Source: Alphaproteobacteria bacterium (GTDB taxonomy: Bacteria; Pseudomonadota; Alphaproteobacteria; UBA8366; Aestuariispiraceae). From it: a stretch of 64,000 nt of DNA. Numbering within the stretch: the stretch's first letter is position 1; the number at the start of each line of letters is the position of its first letter. Location: NCBI GenBank assembly GCA_024743195.1, contig JANSXE010000014.1, positions 1-64,000 of the forward strand. The letters run 5' to 3'. Positions 6,545-16,101 of this stretch are shown here, in pieces. A model generated the notes under the pieces. The model was given only the letters and a program-made list of their open reading frames with translations. It was not told where the DNA came from and ran no database searches. The position numbers and the translations under genes were made by a program.

Positions 6545-8251
6545 ATGAACGCCTGGCTCAAGACCCTCTCGATCGCGAACAAGCTGCTGACGGCCTTCGC
6601 GGCGATCATCGCGGTCATCGTCCTCTCCGGCGGCGTGACCTATTGGCAGATCACGACGGCCGACCGCGCGGTCGAGGAGAATCGCCGCATCGCCGAGTTC
6701 CTCGGCGAGGTGGACCGTCTCTGGGAATCGTCCAGCGCCCAGCTCCTGGCCATCCGGGGGCTCCTGTTGAGCGGCGACCGGGCGGAGATTCAGATCTTCG
6801 AGACCAACGCCGCGGCGTTTGAGAAGACCGCCGCCAACATCCTGGCGGACGATCCGCCGGCGGAGATCGCCGACGCGCTGGCCGCCATCCAGGCGGAGAC
6901 CGCGCGCTGGCAGCAGGAGGTCGCGCGCGTCCAGATCGCCCTCATGCGCCAGCCGCTGACCGTCGATCAGGCCCGCGTGCTGGAGGCGACCGGGCTGGGC
7001 GCCGCCTATCTCGAGACGCTGCGCGCCCGGATCGACGAGGTGGCCAACTTCGCCCGCGCGCGCGACGCCGCGGCGGTCGCGACCGCCCAGGCGGCCTTTC
7101 GCACCACCATGACGGTCGCGATCGCCGGCGCGGCGATCGTCTTCCTGCTCGCGCTCGCCGCCTTTGCGGCGCTCAAGCGCTCGATTTCCGCCCCGGTGAC
7201 CGAGATGACCGGCGTGATGCGCCGGCTCGCCGACGGCGAGGACGCGATCGAGATTCCGAGCCGCGACAGGGCCGACGAGCTCGGCGCCATGGCCGAGGCG
7301 CTGCAGGTCTTCAAGCAGAACGCGGTCGAGCGCAAAGAGGCGCTCGCCCGCGAAGAAGAGGCGCGCGAGGCCGAACGCCGCGAGGTCGCCCAGCGCGAGG
7401 AGCGCGCCCGGAAGATGGAGGAGCTGATCGCCGGCTTCGACCGCCAGGCGGCGGATCTGGTCGCGGCGCTCTCGACCTCGGCGGGCGATCTGGAAGGCTC
7501 GGCCGGCCGGATGAACAGCCTCGCCGACGACGCCGAGAAGCAGGCGACCGCCGTCGCGGCGGCCTCCGAGGAGGCCTCGACCAACGTGCAGACGGTCTCT
7601 TCCGCCGCGGAGCAGCTGCGCAGCTCGATCGCGGAGATCGCCCAGCAGGTCGCCGGCGCCGCCGGCATGGCGGGCGACGCGGCCGAAACCGCGGGTCAGG
7701 CGCAACAGAATGTCGGCCGGCTGAAGACGGCCGCGCATTCGATCGGCGAGGTGATCTCGCTGATCACCGAGATCGCGGACCAGACCAACCTGCTGGCGCT
7801 GAACGCGACCATCGAGGCCGCGCGGGCCGGCGAGGCGGGCAAGGGCTTCGCCGTCGTGGCGCAGGAGGTGAAGTCGCTAGCCGGCCAGACCGCCCAGGCC
7901 ACCGACAAGATCCGCCGGCAGATCGAGGAGATGCAGTCCGAGACCGAACTGTCGGTCGACGCGATCGAGCGCATCGCCTCCGTGATCGCCCAGGTCAACG
8001 ACTACACCGCCTCGATTTCGTCTGCGGTGGAGGAGCAGACCGCGGCGACGGACGAGATCGCCTCCAACGTCGCCCAGGCCTCCGCGGCGACGAACGAGGT
8101 CGCCTCCAACATCCAGCTGGTTCGCGAGGCCTCCGGCCAGAGCGGCGAGGCGGCGGGCGACCTGCTCACCGTCTCGCAGACGATCGGCGCGCGCGCGTCC
8201 GAGATGAAGCAGGGCGTCGAGGGCTTCCTTACGGGCATCCGCACGCTCTGA
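6545..8251 (+). CDS. Methyl-accepting chemotaxis protein
   Basis: 568 aa. TM1 is about residues 14-35, a periplasmic four-helix-type sensor region follows (to about 180), then TM2 (about 185-205), a HAMP domain ([22 protein letters not shown]), and the coiled-coil signalling domain. The hairpin tip carries the conserved [19 protein letters not shown] that contacts CheA/CheW. No CheR-tethering pentapeptide is seen at the C-terminus. It reports ligand or redox changes to the Che system. Probably co-transcribed with the secreted sensor-like gene before it; convergent with the second receptor at 8934-11051. Confidence 0.95.
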   Translation: MNAWLKTLSIANKLLTAFAAIIAVIVLSGGVTYWQITTADRAVEENRRIAEFLGEVDRLWESSSAQLLAIRGLLLSGDRAEIQIFETNAAAFEKTAANILADDPPAEIADALAAIQAETARWQQEVARVQIALMRQPLTVDQARVLEATGLGAAYLETLRARIDEVANFARARDAAAVATAQAAFRTTMTVAIAGAAIVFLLALAAFAALKRSISAPVTEMTGVMRRLADGEDAIEIPSRDRADELGAMAEALQVFKQNAVERKEALAREEEAREAERREVAQREERARKMEELIAGFDRQAADLVAALSTSAGDLEGSAGRMNSLADDAEKQATAVAAASEEASTNVQTVSSAAEQLRSSIAEIAQQVAGAAGMAGDAAETAGQAQQNVGRLKTAAHSIGEVISLITEIADQTNLLALNATIEAARAGEAGKGFAVVAQEVKSLAGQTAQATDKIRRQIEEMQSETELSVDAIERIASVIAQVNDYTASISSAVEEQTAATDEIASNVAQASAATNEVASNIQLVREASGQSGEAAGDLLTVSQTIGARASEMKQGVEGFLTGIRTL

Positions 8252-8363
8252 TCCTCTCTATACCCTCAGCGCAGTAAAGGCGGCGGCGTCCGGGCGACCG
8301 GGCGCCGCCGGTCGCATTGGGCGTGTGCTATGCCGCCCTCTCCCGCAAAGGTCGAGAGCGTCC

Positions 8364-8528
8364 ATGGCCCGCAAGTACGAACGCCCCGATTTCCTGGCCG
8401 ACCGCCTGTCGCGGGACCAGTATCAGCGCTGGCTGCGCCGCAAGGCGGCGGCCCGCGTGCGCCGCAAGGCGGCGGCCCGCGTGCGGCGCGAGCCTCCGGC
8501 GCCCCAGAGCCAGGAGGAGCGATCGTGA
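8364..8528 (+). pseudogene. Truncated basic protein (N-terminal fragment)
   Basis: 54 aa: MARKYERPDFLADRLSRDQY, then a Lys/Arg/Ala-rich stretch that is duplicated by a 24-bp tandem repeat. I recall longer alphaproteobacterial proteins with a similar start that continue into an HNH-nuclease-like region; here nothing follows, so it looks like a truncated remnant (moderate certainty). Its stop overlaps the GTG of the next broken gene (GTGA), as in an intact two-gene operon. Confidence 0.5.
8434..8481 (+). repeat. Perfect 24-bp tandem duplication
   Basis: Two identical adjacent 24-bp units (8434-8457 and 8458-8481) encode the repeated peptide RRKAAARV. A replication-slippage product inside the truncated gene. 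Confidence 0.93.
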
Positions 8529-8922
8529 ACGAAGAGTCCGAGGCTCAGAGCCTTTCGGAGGGGCGAAAGCGGTCTGTCTATGTCGAGCGCGCCCTGTTCA
8601 TCATCGGGGACCGGGAGGACGGCAAGAGCACGCAACTGCGCAGTCTCTTCCGGGACTATCGGCTGGACTGGGGGCCGACCCCTACAAGAAAATGCCGTCC
8701 GTCGCGACGGCGATCGACGCGTTCATCAAGCGGTTCGATCCGGAGCGGGTTCGCGCCGTGCTTCTCAACCCGAACCAAGTCGGCGACTTCACCGACGCGA
8801 GCACGCTTTCGAAGCGGCTCGCCGACCTCCACGCGTTGCCGCGAACCGAGGTCATTGCCGTCGACGGCCGGGAGAAACAGGGGAACGGCCTGATCTACGC
8901 CGACTTCTTCGATTTCACCTGA
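8525..8922 (+). pseudogene. P-loop NTPase remnant, internally deleted and frameshifted
   Basis: The reading frame starts at GTG 8525 with VYVERALFIIGDREDGKSTQ, containing a Walker A motif (GDREDGKST). After about RLDWGP (near 8680) the sense moves to another frame, which continues DPYKKMPSVATAIDAFIKRF and ends GLIYADFFDFT before the stop at 8922. Both halves look protein-like, but no Walker B segment lies between them, so an out-of-frame deletion of the middle is likely. Function of the intact parent is unknown to me; with the preceding fragment it may be the relic of a mobile or defence gene pair. Confidence 0.72.
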
Positions 8923-8933
8923 GGGGGAAAGGC

Positions 8934-11051
8934 TCAGCCCGCGCCCTCCGCCGCCTCCTGCGTCGTCAGGTTGCGGATGGCGCCGCGGATTTCGGCGACG
9001 CGGGCGTCGAGGTCGTCGGAGAGCGCGGTGAGCCCTTCGGCGAGCGCGCGCACGGCGCCGGCGGCTTCGGCCGCCTCCGTCGCCTGCCGGGCGGAGGCGT
9101 CGGCCTGGCTCTGGCTGTCGTTGAGCGCCGCGGTCACGGCGCGCACGCCGGCCGCCTCGCGGCTGACGGTCTCGGCCAGCGCGCGCGACTGCTCGTCGAC
9201 CTGCCCCATCTGCTCGCCGACGCGCGAGACCATGGAGACGGTGCGGCCTGTGGCGGCGCGCATGGCCTCGATCTGCGCGGCGATCTGTTCGGTCGACCGA
9301 CGGGTCTGGGCGGCGAGCGTCTTCACCTCGCCGGCCACCACGGCGAAGCCGCGGCCCGCCTCGCCGGCGCGCGAGGCCTCGATGGTCGCGTTCAGCGCCA
9401 GCAGGTTGGTCTGGTCCGCGATCTCGCCGATCAGACGGACCACCTCGGCGACCGCGTCGGCGGTTTCGTTCAACTCCGCCACCGCGCCGCCCGCCTCCTC
9501 GACGGTTCCGTTGGCGTCGTCCAGCAGCGCGGTGGAGCGCGCCAGGCCGCGGTCGACGTCCATCAGCGCCTCGGTCAGCTTCTCGACGGTCGACTTGGTC
9601 TCGCCGGAGGCGTCGCGGGTCCTGTTCGCCCCATCGGCGACGGCGGCGTTGTTGCGCTCGACCGCGGCGAGGCGCTCCAGCATCTCGGCCGCCGACGCGG
9701 TCAGACGCTGCGACTGGTCGGCGACGGCGTCGATGGCGACGCGGGTCTCCGCCTCGATGCGTTCCGCCAGCGCCCGGATTTCGGCCTCGCGCGCGCGCAT
9801 CGCGCGGGCCTCCTCCTCGCGCCGTTCGGCTTCGAGCGCTTCCTTGCGGGCTTCGAGATCGGCCTTCTCCACCGCGTCGCGGCGGAAGACTTCCAGCGCG
9901 TCGGCCATCTGGCCGATCTCGTCGCGGCTGCGGAATAGGGTCGGGTCGATGTCGGCGTCGCCGCCCGCGAGGCGGCGCATCTGGTCTGCGATCCCGGTCA
10001 TGCGGCGCGAGACGCGCGACTGGGTGTAGCGGATCTGGACGCCGCACAGACCGACCGCCAGCGCCAGCACGCCGAGGAAGCTCCAGAAGGTCAGCCCGGC
10101 GCTCCGGGTCTTGTCCTCGAGCGCCGCGAGGCTGGCGTCGCCCGCCATGTAGGAGAGCGTCACGGCCGTATCCAAGGCCTCGGTCGACTCCTCGAAGAAG
10201 CGCGCGAAGTTTGCCGGATAGGGCCGCGCGTCGAGCGAGGCCTCGATCATGCCCTCGCGCAGGCTGCGATAGCTTTCGAAATAGACGGAACGGACTGCGT
10301 CGATCTGGCGGCTAACCTCGGCCGGCAGCCCGTCATAGCCGGCCAGCAGATCGAGCGCGCCCATCGCGAAGTCGGCCCGGCGATGCAGCGCCGCCATCTC
10401 CGCCAGCCGCTCCGCCGTCATCGGCGCGCCGGTCGCCGCGGCGATGGCGAGATAGGTGCGCTCTTGCCCGCCATATTCCCGGATCTCCCAGGCGCGCTGC
10501 TGCACCGCTTCCAACGTTGAGACGAGGCTGGGGACCTCGACGCCTTCGCCCCTCAGTTTCTGCGGCAGTCTGGCGAAGCCTTCGATCAGCGCCTTCATGC
10601 GTGTCGGCAGCGCGTCGATTTGGGTCGGATCGCGCGCCTCGCGCGGCAGGGCCAGCGCGCTGTCCGCGGCCTTGCGGATGGTGGAAGTCTCTTCACGCAA
10701 CGCCGCCAATGTTTGCAGGAAGGCCGGCGTCCGGCGCAGGGCCGCGTGCGAGGCCAGCATTTCGGCGACGGCGTCGAAGCCTTCGTTGGACAGCCTGCGT
10801 TGCCGGTCCAGAAGGTCGCGGAAGGGCGCCTGGATGGGGGACGGCAGGTTCAGCGTCACCTGCATGACCGAGCGTTCGAGCGACAGTTCGATCGCGGCCT
10901 TGTTCATCAGGCTGGCGGCGGAGGCCGCCAGCGCCATCTCCGCGGTCTTGGCGCGCTCCCCATCCACGCGGAAGAGCTGGACGCCCACCACCGAAATGAA
11001 CAGCAAAGCCAGTGCGATGGCGATCGCCAGGCTGGTCTTACGAATTGTCAT
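8934..11051 (-). CDS. Methyl-accepting chemotaxis protein
   Basis: 705 aa from the ATG at 11051 (in-frame codons before it lack a good start). TM1 is near residues 8-28; a long all-helical periplasmic region of about 300 residues follows, then TM2 near 325-345. A HAMP domain precedes the signalling coiled coil with the tip [19 protein letters not shown]. The long helical sensor resembles HBM or double four-helix-bundle receptors rather than a Cache domain. A TTAAC-N6-TTCG element at 11131-11145 may be part of its promoter. Confidence 0.93.
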   Translation of the reverse strand: MTIRKTSLAIAIALALLFISVVGVQLFRVDGERAKTAEMALAASAASLMNKAAIELSLERSVMQVTLNLPSPIQAPFRDLLDRQRRLSNEGFDAVAEMLASHAALRRTPAFLQTLAALREETSTIRKAADSALALPREARDPTQIDALPTRMKALIEGFARLPQKLRGEGVEVPSLVSTLEAVQQRAWEIREYGGQERTYLAIAAATGAPMTAERLAEMAALHRRADFAMGALDLLAGYDGLPAEVSRQIDAVRSVYFESYRSLREGMIEASLDARPYPANFARFFEESTEALDTAVTLSYMAGDASLAALEDKTRSAGLTFWSFLGVLALAVGLCGVQIRYTQSRVSRRMTGIADQMRRLAGGDADIDPTLFRSRDEIGQMADALEVFRRDAVEKADLEARKEALEAERREEEARAMRAREAEIRALAERIEAETRVAIDAVADQSQRLTASAAEMLERLAAVERNNAAVADGANRTRDASGETKSTVEKLTEALMDVDRGLARSTALLDDANGTVEEAGGAVAELNETADAVAEVVRLIGEIADQTNLLALNATIEASRAGEAGRGFAVVAGEVKTLAAQTRRSTEQIAAQIEAMRAATGRTVSMVSRVGEQMGQVDEQSRALAETVSREAAGVRAVTAALNDSQSQADASARQATEAAEAAGAVRALAEGLTALSDDLDARVAEIRGAIRNLTTQEAAEGAG

Positions 11052-11187
11052 CGAGACCCCTCCGGTCTGCGCGGGACCTCTGCTCCCGCCCCTGCGCAAT
11101 TCTTTCCCAGCGCGAGGTTAGACAGGAAGGCCTTAACAAAACCTTCGACGGATTTTGCCGTTTCGTGACAGAGGCCGGCGCCGCGTC

Positions 11188-11832
11188 TCAATCGTCGAAG
11201 GGTCGGAAGCGCTCCGTCTCGCGGTCGAAGACCCAGAGGTCGCCGTCGGCGATGTCGAACCAGGCCCCGTGCAGGGTCAGCCGGCCTTGGCGCTCCAGGA
11301 TCGACACGCAGGGAAAGCTGCGCAGATTCTCGATCGATTGCCGGATCGCGATGCGCTCCAGCGCCGTCTGCCGCTCGACCGGCTCGACCGGCGGCTCCGC
11401 GGCGTCGAGCGCGGTCAGCGCGGGATCCAGAAGCTCCATCCAGCGCCCGATGAAGTCTCCGGGGGAGAGCGGGGCGCTGTCCGGTTGGAGCGCCGCCTTG
11501 ACGCCGCCGCAGCGGCCGTGGCCCAGCACCAGGATGTGCTGCACCTTCAACGCCTGCACCGCGAATTCGAGCGCCGCCGAGGTCGCGTGATACTCCCCGT
11601 CCGGCCGATAGGGCGGGACCAGATTGGCGACGTTGCGGATCACGAAGATCTCCCCCGGCGCGGCGGAGAAGATGGTCTCCGGCGCGGCGCGGGAGTCGCA
11701 GCAGGCGATCACCAACACCTTGGGACTCTGGCCCTCCTCGGCGAGCGTGCGATAGGCCGCGCGCTGGCTGGCGAAGCGCCCGGACTTGAAATCGCGATAA
11801 CCGCGCAAGAGCGGCGGCGGGAAGAGCTTCAT
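11188..11832 (-). CDS. Beta-class carbonic anhydrase
   Basis: 214 aa. Interconverts CO2 and bicarbonate in the cytoplasm. Zinc ligands and the catalytic pair are visible: CCDSRAAP (Cys-x-Asp-x-Arg) and HGRCGG (His-x-x-Cys). The C-terminal GAWFDIADGDLWVFD is typical. I chose ATG 11832 (MKLFPPPLLRGY); an upstream in-frame extension of 21 residues does not look like protein of this family. Useful for carboxylating enzymes in a phototroph. Confidence 0.93.
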   Translation of the reverse strand: MKLFPPPLLRGYRDFKSGRFASQRAAYRTLAEEGQSPKVLVIACCDSRAAPETIFSAAPGEIFVIRNVANLVPPYRPDGEYHATSAALEFAVQALKVQHILVLGHGRCGGVKAALQPDSAPLSPGDFIGRWMELLDPALTALDAAEPPVEPVERQTALERIAIRQSIENLRSFPCVSILERQGRLTLHGAWFDIADGDLWVFDRETERFRPFDD

Positions 11833-11908
11833 CGGAATGGGTCCCGCGTGGAAGGACGACGCGCAAGCGATAGCCGAAGGCTTCGCGCTTGTCACCCCGC
11901 GGGCGGCC

Positions 11909-13378
11909 TCACAGAGCGAGCGCCGGCGTGCGCCCGCTCTCCTCCAACTCCCACTCGGCGCGCCAGGCGCCGTTCCGCCGCTCCAGCACCAGATAGTTGC
12001 GCTGCGCCGCGTAGACCGCGGACCGCCCCGGCAGCGGATGGAAGGCGATCGGATGGGCCGGCAGGGGCGCCTCGCCCAGCTTGGCCAGCAGGCCGAGGCC
12101 GCGCGCGAATCCCCGCGGCGGCGGCGGATGCGCGATCCCGGAAGCGATCAGTTGGTGCACCGGGCCGGCCGCGCTCGCCATCGTCGCCCGGCCCGCCAGA
12201 TGGATCTCGCCCGACAGCAGGGTGACGGGGCTCTCCGCCCCCTCGTGCCGGTCGATCAGCCGCGCCAGGAAACGGGTCCATTCGGCGCGGTGCGCGCGGC
12301 TCTGCCACTGGTCGCGCAGATCGTCCTCGTACTTCTGCATGGAGGGGGTCAGGATCATCACCGCCTCGATCCAGGAAAGCCGCGGGCCGAGCGCCGGCAC
12401 GCTGGACAGCACCAGCGTGCGTCCCGGCGCGGCCTCCTGCAGCGCCCGGTCGAAGGCGGCCCAGCCGCGCTTGCCCATCACCCGCCAGGGCCGCCGCTCG
12501 GAGCGCAGGTCGGGCGCGACGAGGGTCAGGTCCGGCAGCCTCGCGGACCAGGTCAGGCTGCGCCCGGTTTCGTCCAGGCACGGGGCGGGCGGCGGCCCGT
12601 CCGGATCGGCGCCCATCTGGAAGGTCAGGAAATGCCGCCGGGCCGTCTCGAACAGCGCCTCCCCGATCCGGGTGTCGAGCTTCACCGCCGGCATCGACCC
12701 CCAGCCGTCGCAGATGTCGTGATCGTCCCACATGGCGAGCGAGGGAACGCGCGCCGCGATCCAGGCGAAGGCCGGATGGCCCAGCACCTCCAGATAGCGC
12801 GTGAAGAGCGCCTGGCGCGCCGCCTCGGCCGCCTCCTCGGCGATCTCGGGCGCGACTTCCTTCGGGCGCGAGCGCTTGCGCCATGCGGAGAGCGCCGGAT
12901 GCGCCTCCAACACCTCGTCCGCATAGAGCTGGTCGCCGCCATGCAGCAGCAGGTGGAAGGGCGCGCGCCCATGCTCCGCGCCGAGCCGGCGCCACATCGC
13001 GTCGCGCTCGTCGAGGTCGCGCAGATGGTCGCCGTCCTCCCGCCCGTTGCAGGAGACGTAGGCGAGCCGCAGGTCGCCGGCGAAGCCGGCGTCGACCGGG
13101 ATCGTCTCGCCGTCGACCCGATAGACGGCGCCGGCGCGCGCCGGCAGGCGCATCTCATAACCCCAGGCGCGCCAGGCGCGGCCGTCCCGGTCGGTCCCGT
13201 CCATCAGGGCGCGCGGCCCGACCGCGCCGTCGAGATCGGTCGCGACCGCCGCCGGCGCGGCGTCCTTAGGCCGCACGATCAGCGCTGCGAGGCGCAGGCG
13301 CTCGCCTTCCAGGTCCCGGAAGTAGAGGATTGGCCCGACGCCTTGCGGCGGGCCCTCCACGGCGGCTTCGCTTGTCAC
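11909..13378 (-). CDS. PhoD-like metallophosphatase
   Basis: About 489 aa from GTG 13378. Metal-binding signatures of the PhoD/alkaline phosphatase D superfamily are seen: YVSCNGRED, HGGDQLYADEV, MWDDHDICDGWG and a late SGEIHLAG. No signal peptide or Tat motif is obvious, unlike classical secreted PhoD, so a cytoplasmic phosphatase or phosphodiesterase is likely. The frame stays open to 13450 with a TTG start that would overlap the exporter gene; the true start is uncertain. Confidence 0.83.
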   Translation of the reverse strand: MTSEAAVEGPPQGVGPILYFRDLEGERLRLAALIVRPKDAAPAAVATDLDGAVGPRALMDGTDRDGRAWRAWGYEMRLPARAGAVYRVDGETIPVDAGFAGDLRLAYVSCNGREDGDHLRDLDERDAMWRRLGAEHGRAPFHLLLHGGDQLYADEVLEAHPALSAWRKRSRPKEVAPEIAEEAAEAARQALFTRYLEVLGHPAFAWIAARVPSLAMWDDHDICDGWGSMPAVKLDTRIGEALFETARRHFLTFQMGADPDGPPPAPCLDETGRSLTWSARLPDLTLVAPDLRSERRPWRVMGKRGWAAFDRALQEAAPGRTLVLSSVPALGPRLSWIEAVMILTPSMQKYEDDLRDQWQSRAHRAEWTRFLARLIDRHEGAESPVTLLSGEIHLAGRATMASAAGPVHQLIASGIAHPPPPRGFARGLGLLAKLGEAPLPAHPIAFHPLPGRSAVYAAQRNYLVLERRNGAWRAEWELEESGRTPALAL

Positions 13379-13421
13379 GATCCGGTCTTCATCCTGTGCG
13401 GCTCCGTCCCCAAGACCCCCA

Positions 13422-14651
13422 CTAAATGGGAGGCGAGGGCGGCCGCGCAACCGGTCCGGCGCGCGCCGCGGCGGCGTCGATCCGTCGGACGAAAAGAACC
13501 GCGGCGAGACCGACGGCGGAGGCCGCCAACATCATGGCCAGCAACGCGTGGGGCCCGTTTTCGGGCGTCAGCAACGCCGTCGTCAGCGCCGTCAGCAACG
13601 CCCCGCCCGCGACCGTCAGCGCGCCGGAGACCCCGGCCGCGCTCCCCGCCAGATGGGGACGCACGGATAGCGCGCCCGCATTGCCCGCCGGCATGGTGAG
13701 CCCGTTGCCCAGCCCGACGAAGAGCGTCGCCCCGAACAGCGTCAGCGGATGCACGACGCCGGCGGCGACGATCCCGAGGCCGAGCGCGAGCCCGCCGCAG
13801 GCGATCAGCCGGCCGGTCAGCATCAGTCCGGTCAGCGGAACCCGCTCCCCCAGCCGGCCGGAGAGATAGCCGCCGGTCATGAAGCCGCCCGTGATGCTCC
13901 CCAGGCACAGGCCGAGAAGCGTCGGCGACAGATCGAAGCGCGTCGCCGCCACCAGCGGCGCGCCCGCCAGGAAGGCGTAGAAGGCGCCGGTGGAGAAGGC
14001 GAGGCACACCGCATAGCCCCAGAAGCGCCGCGCGCGCAGCAGCTCCGGATAGCTGCGAAGCTGCGCCGCCACCGTGGCGGACCGGGCCCGGTTCGTCTCC
14101 CCCAGATCGACCCAGCAGGCGAGCCACAGCGCCGCCCCCATCGCCGCGAAGGCGAAGAAGCTCGCGCGCCAGCCGAACAGCTCCTGCAGCGCGCCGCCGG
14201 CGAGCGGCCCCAGCATCGGCGCGACCGCCATCGCCATGGTGATGTAGCCGATGCGGCTCGCCGCCGTCTGCGGCGGCGCCACATCGCGCACGACGGCGAG
14301 CGAGACGGCGTAGCCCGCGATCACCGCGCTCTGGGCCAGGCGAAAGCCGAGGAAGCTCCAGACGTCTTGCGCCAGCGCGCAGCCGAGCGAGGCGAGCGTG
14401 AACAGCCCCAGCGCGCGCAACAACACCGGGCGGCGCCCGTAGCGGTCGGAGAGCGGCCCCGCGATCAGTTGCATGACCGCCGTCGCGGCGAGGTAGCCCG
14501 CGACCGACAGGCTGACCAGCGCGTAGTCCGCCTGGAAGTCCGCGGCGATCGCCGGCAGCGAGGGAAGGAACAGGTTCAGCGACAGCGTCGACAGCGCCGT
14601 CGCCAGGACCAGCGTCGCGAAATGCGGCGGCGTGCGCGCGGCGAAAGGCAT
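13422..14651 (-). CDS. Bcr/CflA-type MFS drug exporter
   Basis: 409 aa with 12 predicted membrane spans. The DHA1 signature GPLSDRYGRRPVLL follows TM2, and LNLFLPSLPAIAADF in TM1 is typical of Bcr/CflA exporters (chloramphenicol, bicyclomycin, sulfonamide efflux). ATG 14651 is preceded by GAGGGAG at a spacing of 10 nt; the TTG at 14660 is less likely. The mRNA leader contains its own promoter, a 16-codon upstream ORF and an intrinsic terminator, so expression is probably controlled by attenuation. Confidence 0.92.
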   Translation of the reverse strand: MPFAARTPPHFATLVLATALSTLSLNLFLPSLPAIAADFQADYALVSLSVAGYLAATAVMQLIAGPLSDRYGRRPVLLRALGLFTLASLGCALAQDVWSFLGFRLAQSAVIAGYAVSLAVVRDVAPPQTAASRIGYITMAMAVAPMLGPLAGGALQELFGWRASFFAFAAMGAALWLACWVDLGETNRARSATVAAQLRSYPELLRARRFWGYAVCLAFSTGAFYAFLAGAPLVAATRFDLSPTLLGLCLGSITGGFMTGGYLSGRLGERVPLTGLMLTGRLIACGGLALGLGIVAAGVVHPLTLFGATLFVGLGNGLTMPAGNAGALSVRPHLAGSAAGVSGALTVAGGALLTALTTALLTPENGPHALLAMMLAASAVGLAAVLFVRRIDAAAARAGPVARPPSPPI

Positions 14652-14704
14652 CGGCCCCAAACTCCCTCTTCGACTCCCTGGGCCCGGGCGCTCGCGGCTC
14701 GGGC

Positions 14705-14736
14705 AATAAAAAAGCCCCCGAGGGGTTCTCGGGGGC
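14705..14736 (-). terminator. Leader terminator (attenuator) before the MFS exporter
   Basis: A 9-bp perfect GC stem (14728-14736 with 14714-14722), a 5-nt loop and a run of six T then ATT on the minus strand. It ends about 54 nt before the exporter ATG and 26 nt after the leader peptide stop. The sequence TGCGCC, just before and overlapping the 5' arm, can pair with GGCGCA inside the last codons of the leader ORF, giving a possible antiterminator. Confidence 0.88.
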
Positions 14737-14761
14737 GCAATCGCGGAGCGGCGTCGGGCGC

Positions 14762-14812
14762 TCAGCGGATCCTGCGCCTCGATGGGACGACGATCACGGC
14801 GGCGCAGGACAT
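14762..14812 (-). CDS. Leader peptide of the MFS exporter
   Basis: 16 codons: MSCAAVIVVPSRRRIR. A good Shine-Dalgarno AAGGGAG lies 9 nt before the ATG. It lies between a promoter and an intrinsic terminator, the layout of ribosome-mediated attenuators. The Val-Ile-Val-Val-Pro run and the AGG/CGC Arg cluster are places where a drug-stalled or slow ribosome could pause. The late codons contain the proposed antiterminator strand. Confidence 0.68.
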   Translation of the reverse strand: MSCAAVIVVPSRRRIR

Positions 14813-14843
14813 GGCGGACGGCTCCCTTTTCCAGACGGAAAAG

Positions 14844-14872
14844 AGGCTAGGACGCATCCCGACTCCCGTCAA
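14844..14872 (-). promoter_or_regulatory. Promoter of the leader-exporter unit
   Basis: TTGACG (14867-14872), exactly 17 nt, TAGCCT (14844-14849) on the minus strand. The start site is predicted near 14837, 25 nt before the leader ATG. It lies after the end of the upstream gene, so the terminator is not just the end of that gene. Confidence 0.6.
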
Positions 14873-14893
14873 CGCCGCGCCGCGCGCCGCGGA

Positions 14894-15460
14894 TCAGTCG
14901 TCCGCGGGAATCGCGTGCAGATGGACGTCCTGCCCGGAATGCCGGCCCAGTATCTCGACCGCGCGCTCTTCGTGCGCCGCGTCGCGAGTCCGCACCCAGA
15001 GCAGCAGCCCGCCATGGGCCAGCTGCTCTTCGATCCGCGCGGCGCGCCGGTCGCCGACGAGCTTGGCCAGAAGACCGCCGACCGCGCCGCCGGCGCCGCC
15101 CGCGAGCGCGGCCCCCAGGATCGCGGCCGCCATCGTGCCGCCGGTCGCCAGCACGACGCCCGCGGTCGCGGTCGCCGCCACATAAAGCGGCGCCCCGATC
15201 AGCGCGCCTTCGGCGTCGCCCAGCGATTCGGTCGAGACATAGGCGGTGCGCGCCGCCTTCGGGTCGTCCTCCAACTCCGCCGTCCGGCCGTAGAGATGGC
15301 CCAGCTTCTCCTCCACCGTCCGCTGACCCGCCAGCAGGCTCAACTCCGCCCGGTCGAAGCCGGCGCTCAACAAGGCGTCGATCGCCCCCTGGAGCGCGTC
15401 CGCGCTGTCGAAATACGCTGTCGCTTCGCGAATGGCGGGGCCGGTCGTCCGGTCGGTCAT
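14894..15460 (-). CDS. General stress-type membrane protein (glycine zipper)
   Basis: 188 aa. Residues 10-70 resemble the 17M/YflT-type stress domain (AYFDSADALQGAIDALLSAGF). A central Gly/Ala-rich hydrophobic hairpin (about 95-140) resembles DUF1269/glycine-zipper membrane segments, and a C-terminal LLLWVRTRDAAHEERAVEIL arm follows. Chosen start 15460 has GGAGG upstream. A related stress-type domain begins the antenna-operon protein at 2367-3056. Function unknown; envelope stress is the usual guess. Confidence 0.75.
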   Translation of the reverse strand: MTDRTTGPAIREATAYFDSADALQGAIDALLSAGFDRAELSLLAGQRTVEEKLGHLYGRTAELEDDPKAARTAYVSTESLGDAEGALIGAPLYVAATATAGVVLATGGTMAAAILGAALAGGAGGAVGGLLAKLVGDRRAARIEEQLAHGGLLLWVRTRDAAHEERAVEILGRHSGQDVHLHAIPADD

Positions 15461-15540
15461 GACTGCCTCCTGCGCGTGGGTGGGTCGCCAGAGTTGCACA
15501 GCGCGCCGCAACGCTCCTTGCGTCAGATCAAGCGTCAGCG

Positions 15541-15735
15541 CGCCGGCCGGCCCGGCCGCTCGACCGGAGGCGCGCGCAGCGAGGCGCCGTGAGATAGGGA
15601 GAATGCTCGGCGGCGCATGGCGGCGAGGGGAACGAGAGTTCGACCTCTCCGCCCAGCGCGCGACCGCGCGCCGGCCGGTCAGGCCGCCCCATCGGAGGCC
15701 TGAGCGCAGCGACTGGCCGTGAGATCAAAAGAATG
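15541..15735. repeat. Two imperfect ~66-bp repeats behind tRNA-Ser
   Basis: 15541-15605 and 15669-15735 align along their length (CGCCGGCCGG at one end, GCCGTGAGAT then GAATG at the other) with scattered differences. The second copy runs into the encoded CCA end of tRNA-Ser. No coding sense. Possibly a duplicated tRNA-processing or attachment region, or a REP-type element. Confidence 0.6.
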
Positions 15736-15824
15736 GCGGAGGGAGGGGGATTCGAACCCCCGAGGGGCTATCAACCCCAACACGATTTCCAGTCGTGCGC
15801 CTTAAACCACTCGGCCATCCCTCC
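15734..15824 (-). tRNA. tRNA-Ser (GGA)
   Basis: A 91-nt gene with the acceptor GGAGGGA paired to TCCCTCC, discriminator G and encoded CCA. The anticodon loop reads CTGGAAA (anticodon GGA). A long variable arm, as in class II tRNAs, and the T-loop GGTTCGAATCC are present. Confidence 0.96.
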
Positions 15825-16101
15825 CGCCGCGCCCCTTTAGCGCCTTTTTCCGCGCGTCCGCGCCCGGATGACGGGCGGCGCCGGGCGGCTCGGGGCGTGG
15901 GCGCCGGGTGGCGCGCGGCTGCGCCCCGCCCGAACGGCGCGGGACCATAGCGAAGGGCGTTGGGCCTCGCAAGCTGGAAAGGAAGCCCGACCGCGGGGCC
16001 GGTCGAGAGGTCGGATTTCGCCGTTTCGCGGGCCGTGCGACGCATGCTAGGCTCCTCCCGCAAAAGGGGTGGGAAGGCGGCGTTAGGGGGACCCGCTGCG
16101 T

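Noticed and set aside
15606-15668. T-arm-like GAGAGTTCGACCTCTC between the repeats behind tRNA-Ser
   Set aside because: The loop has only six bases and no acceptor, D-arm or anticodon arm can be built around it.
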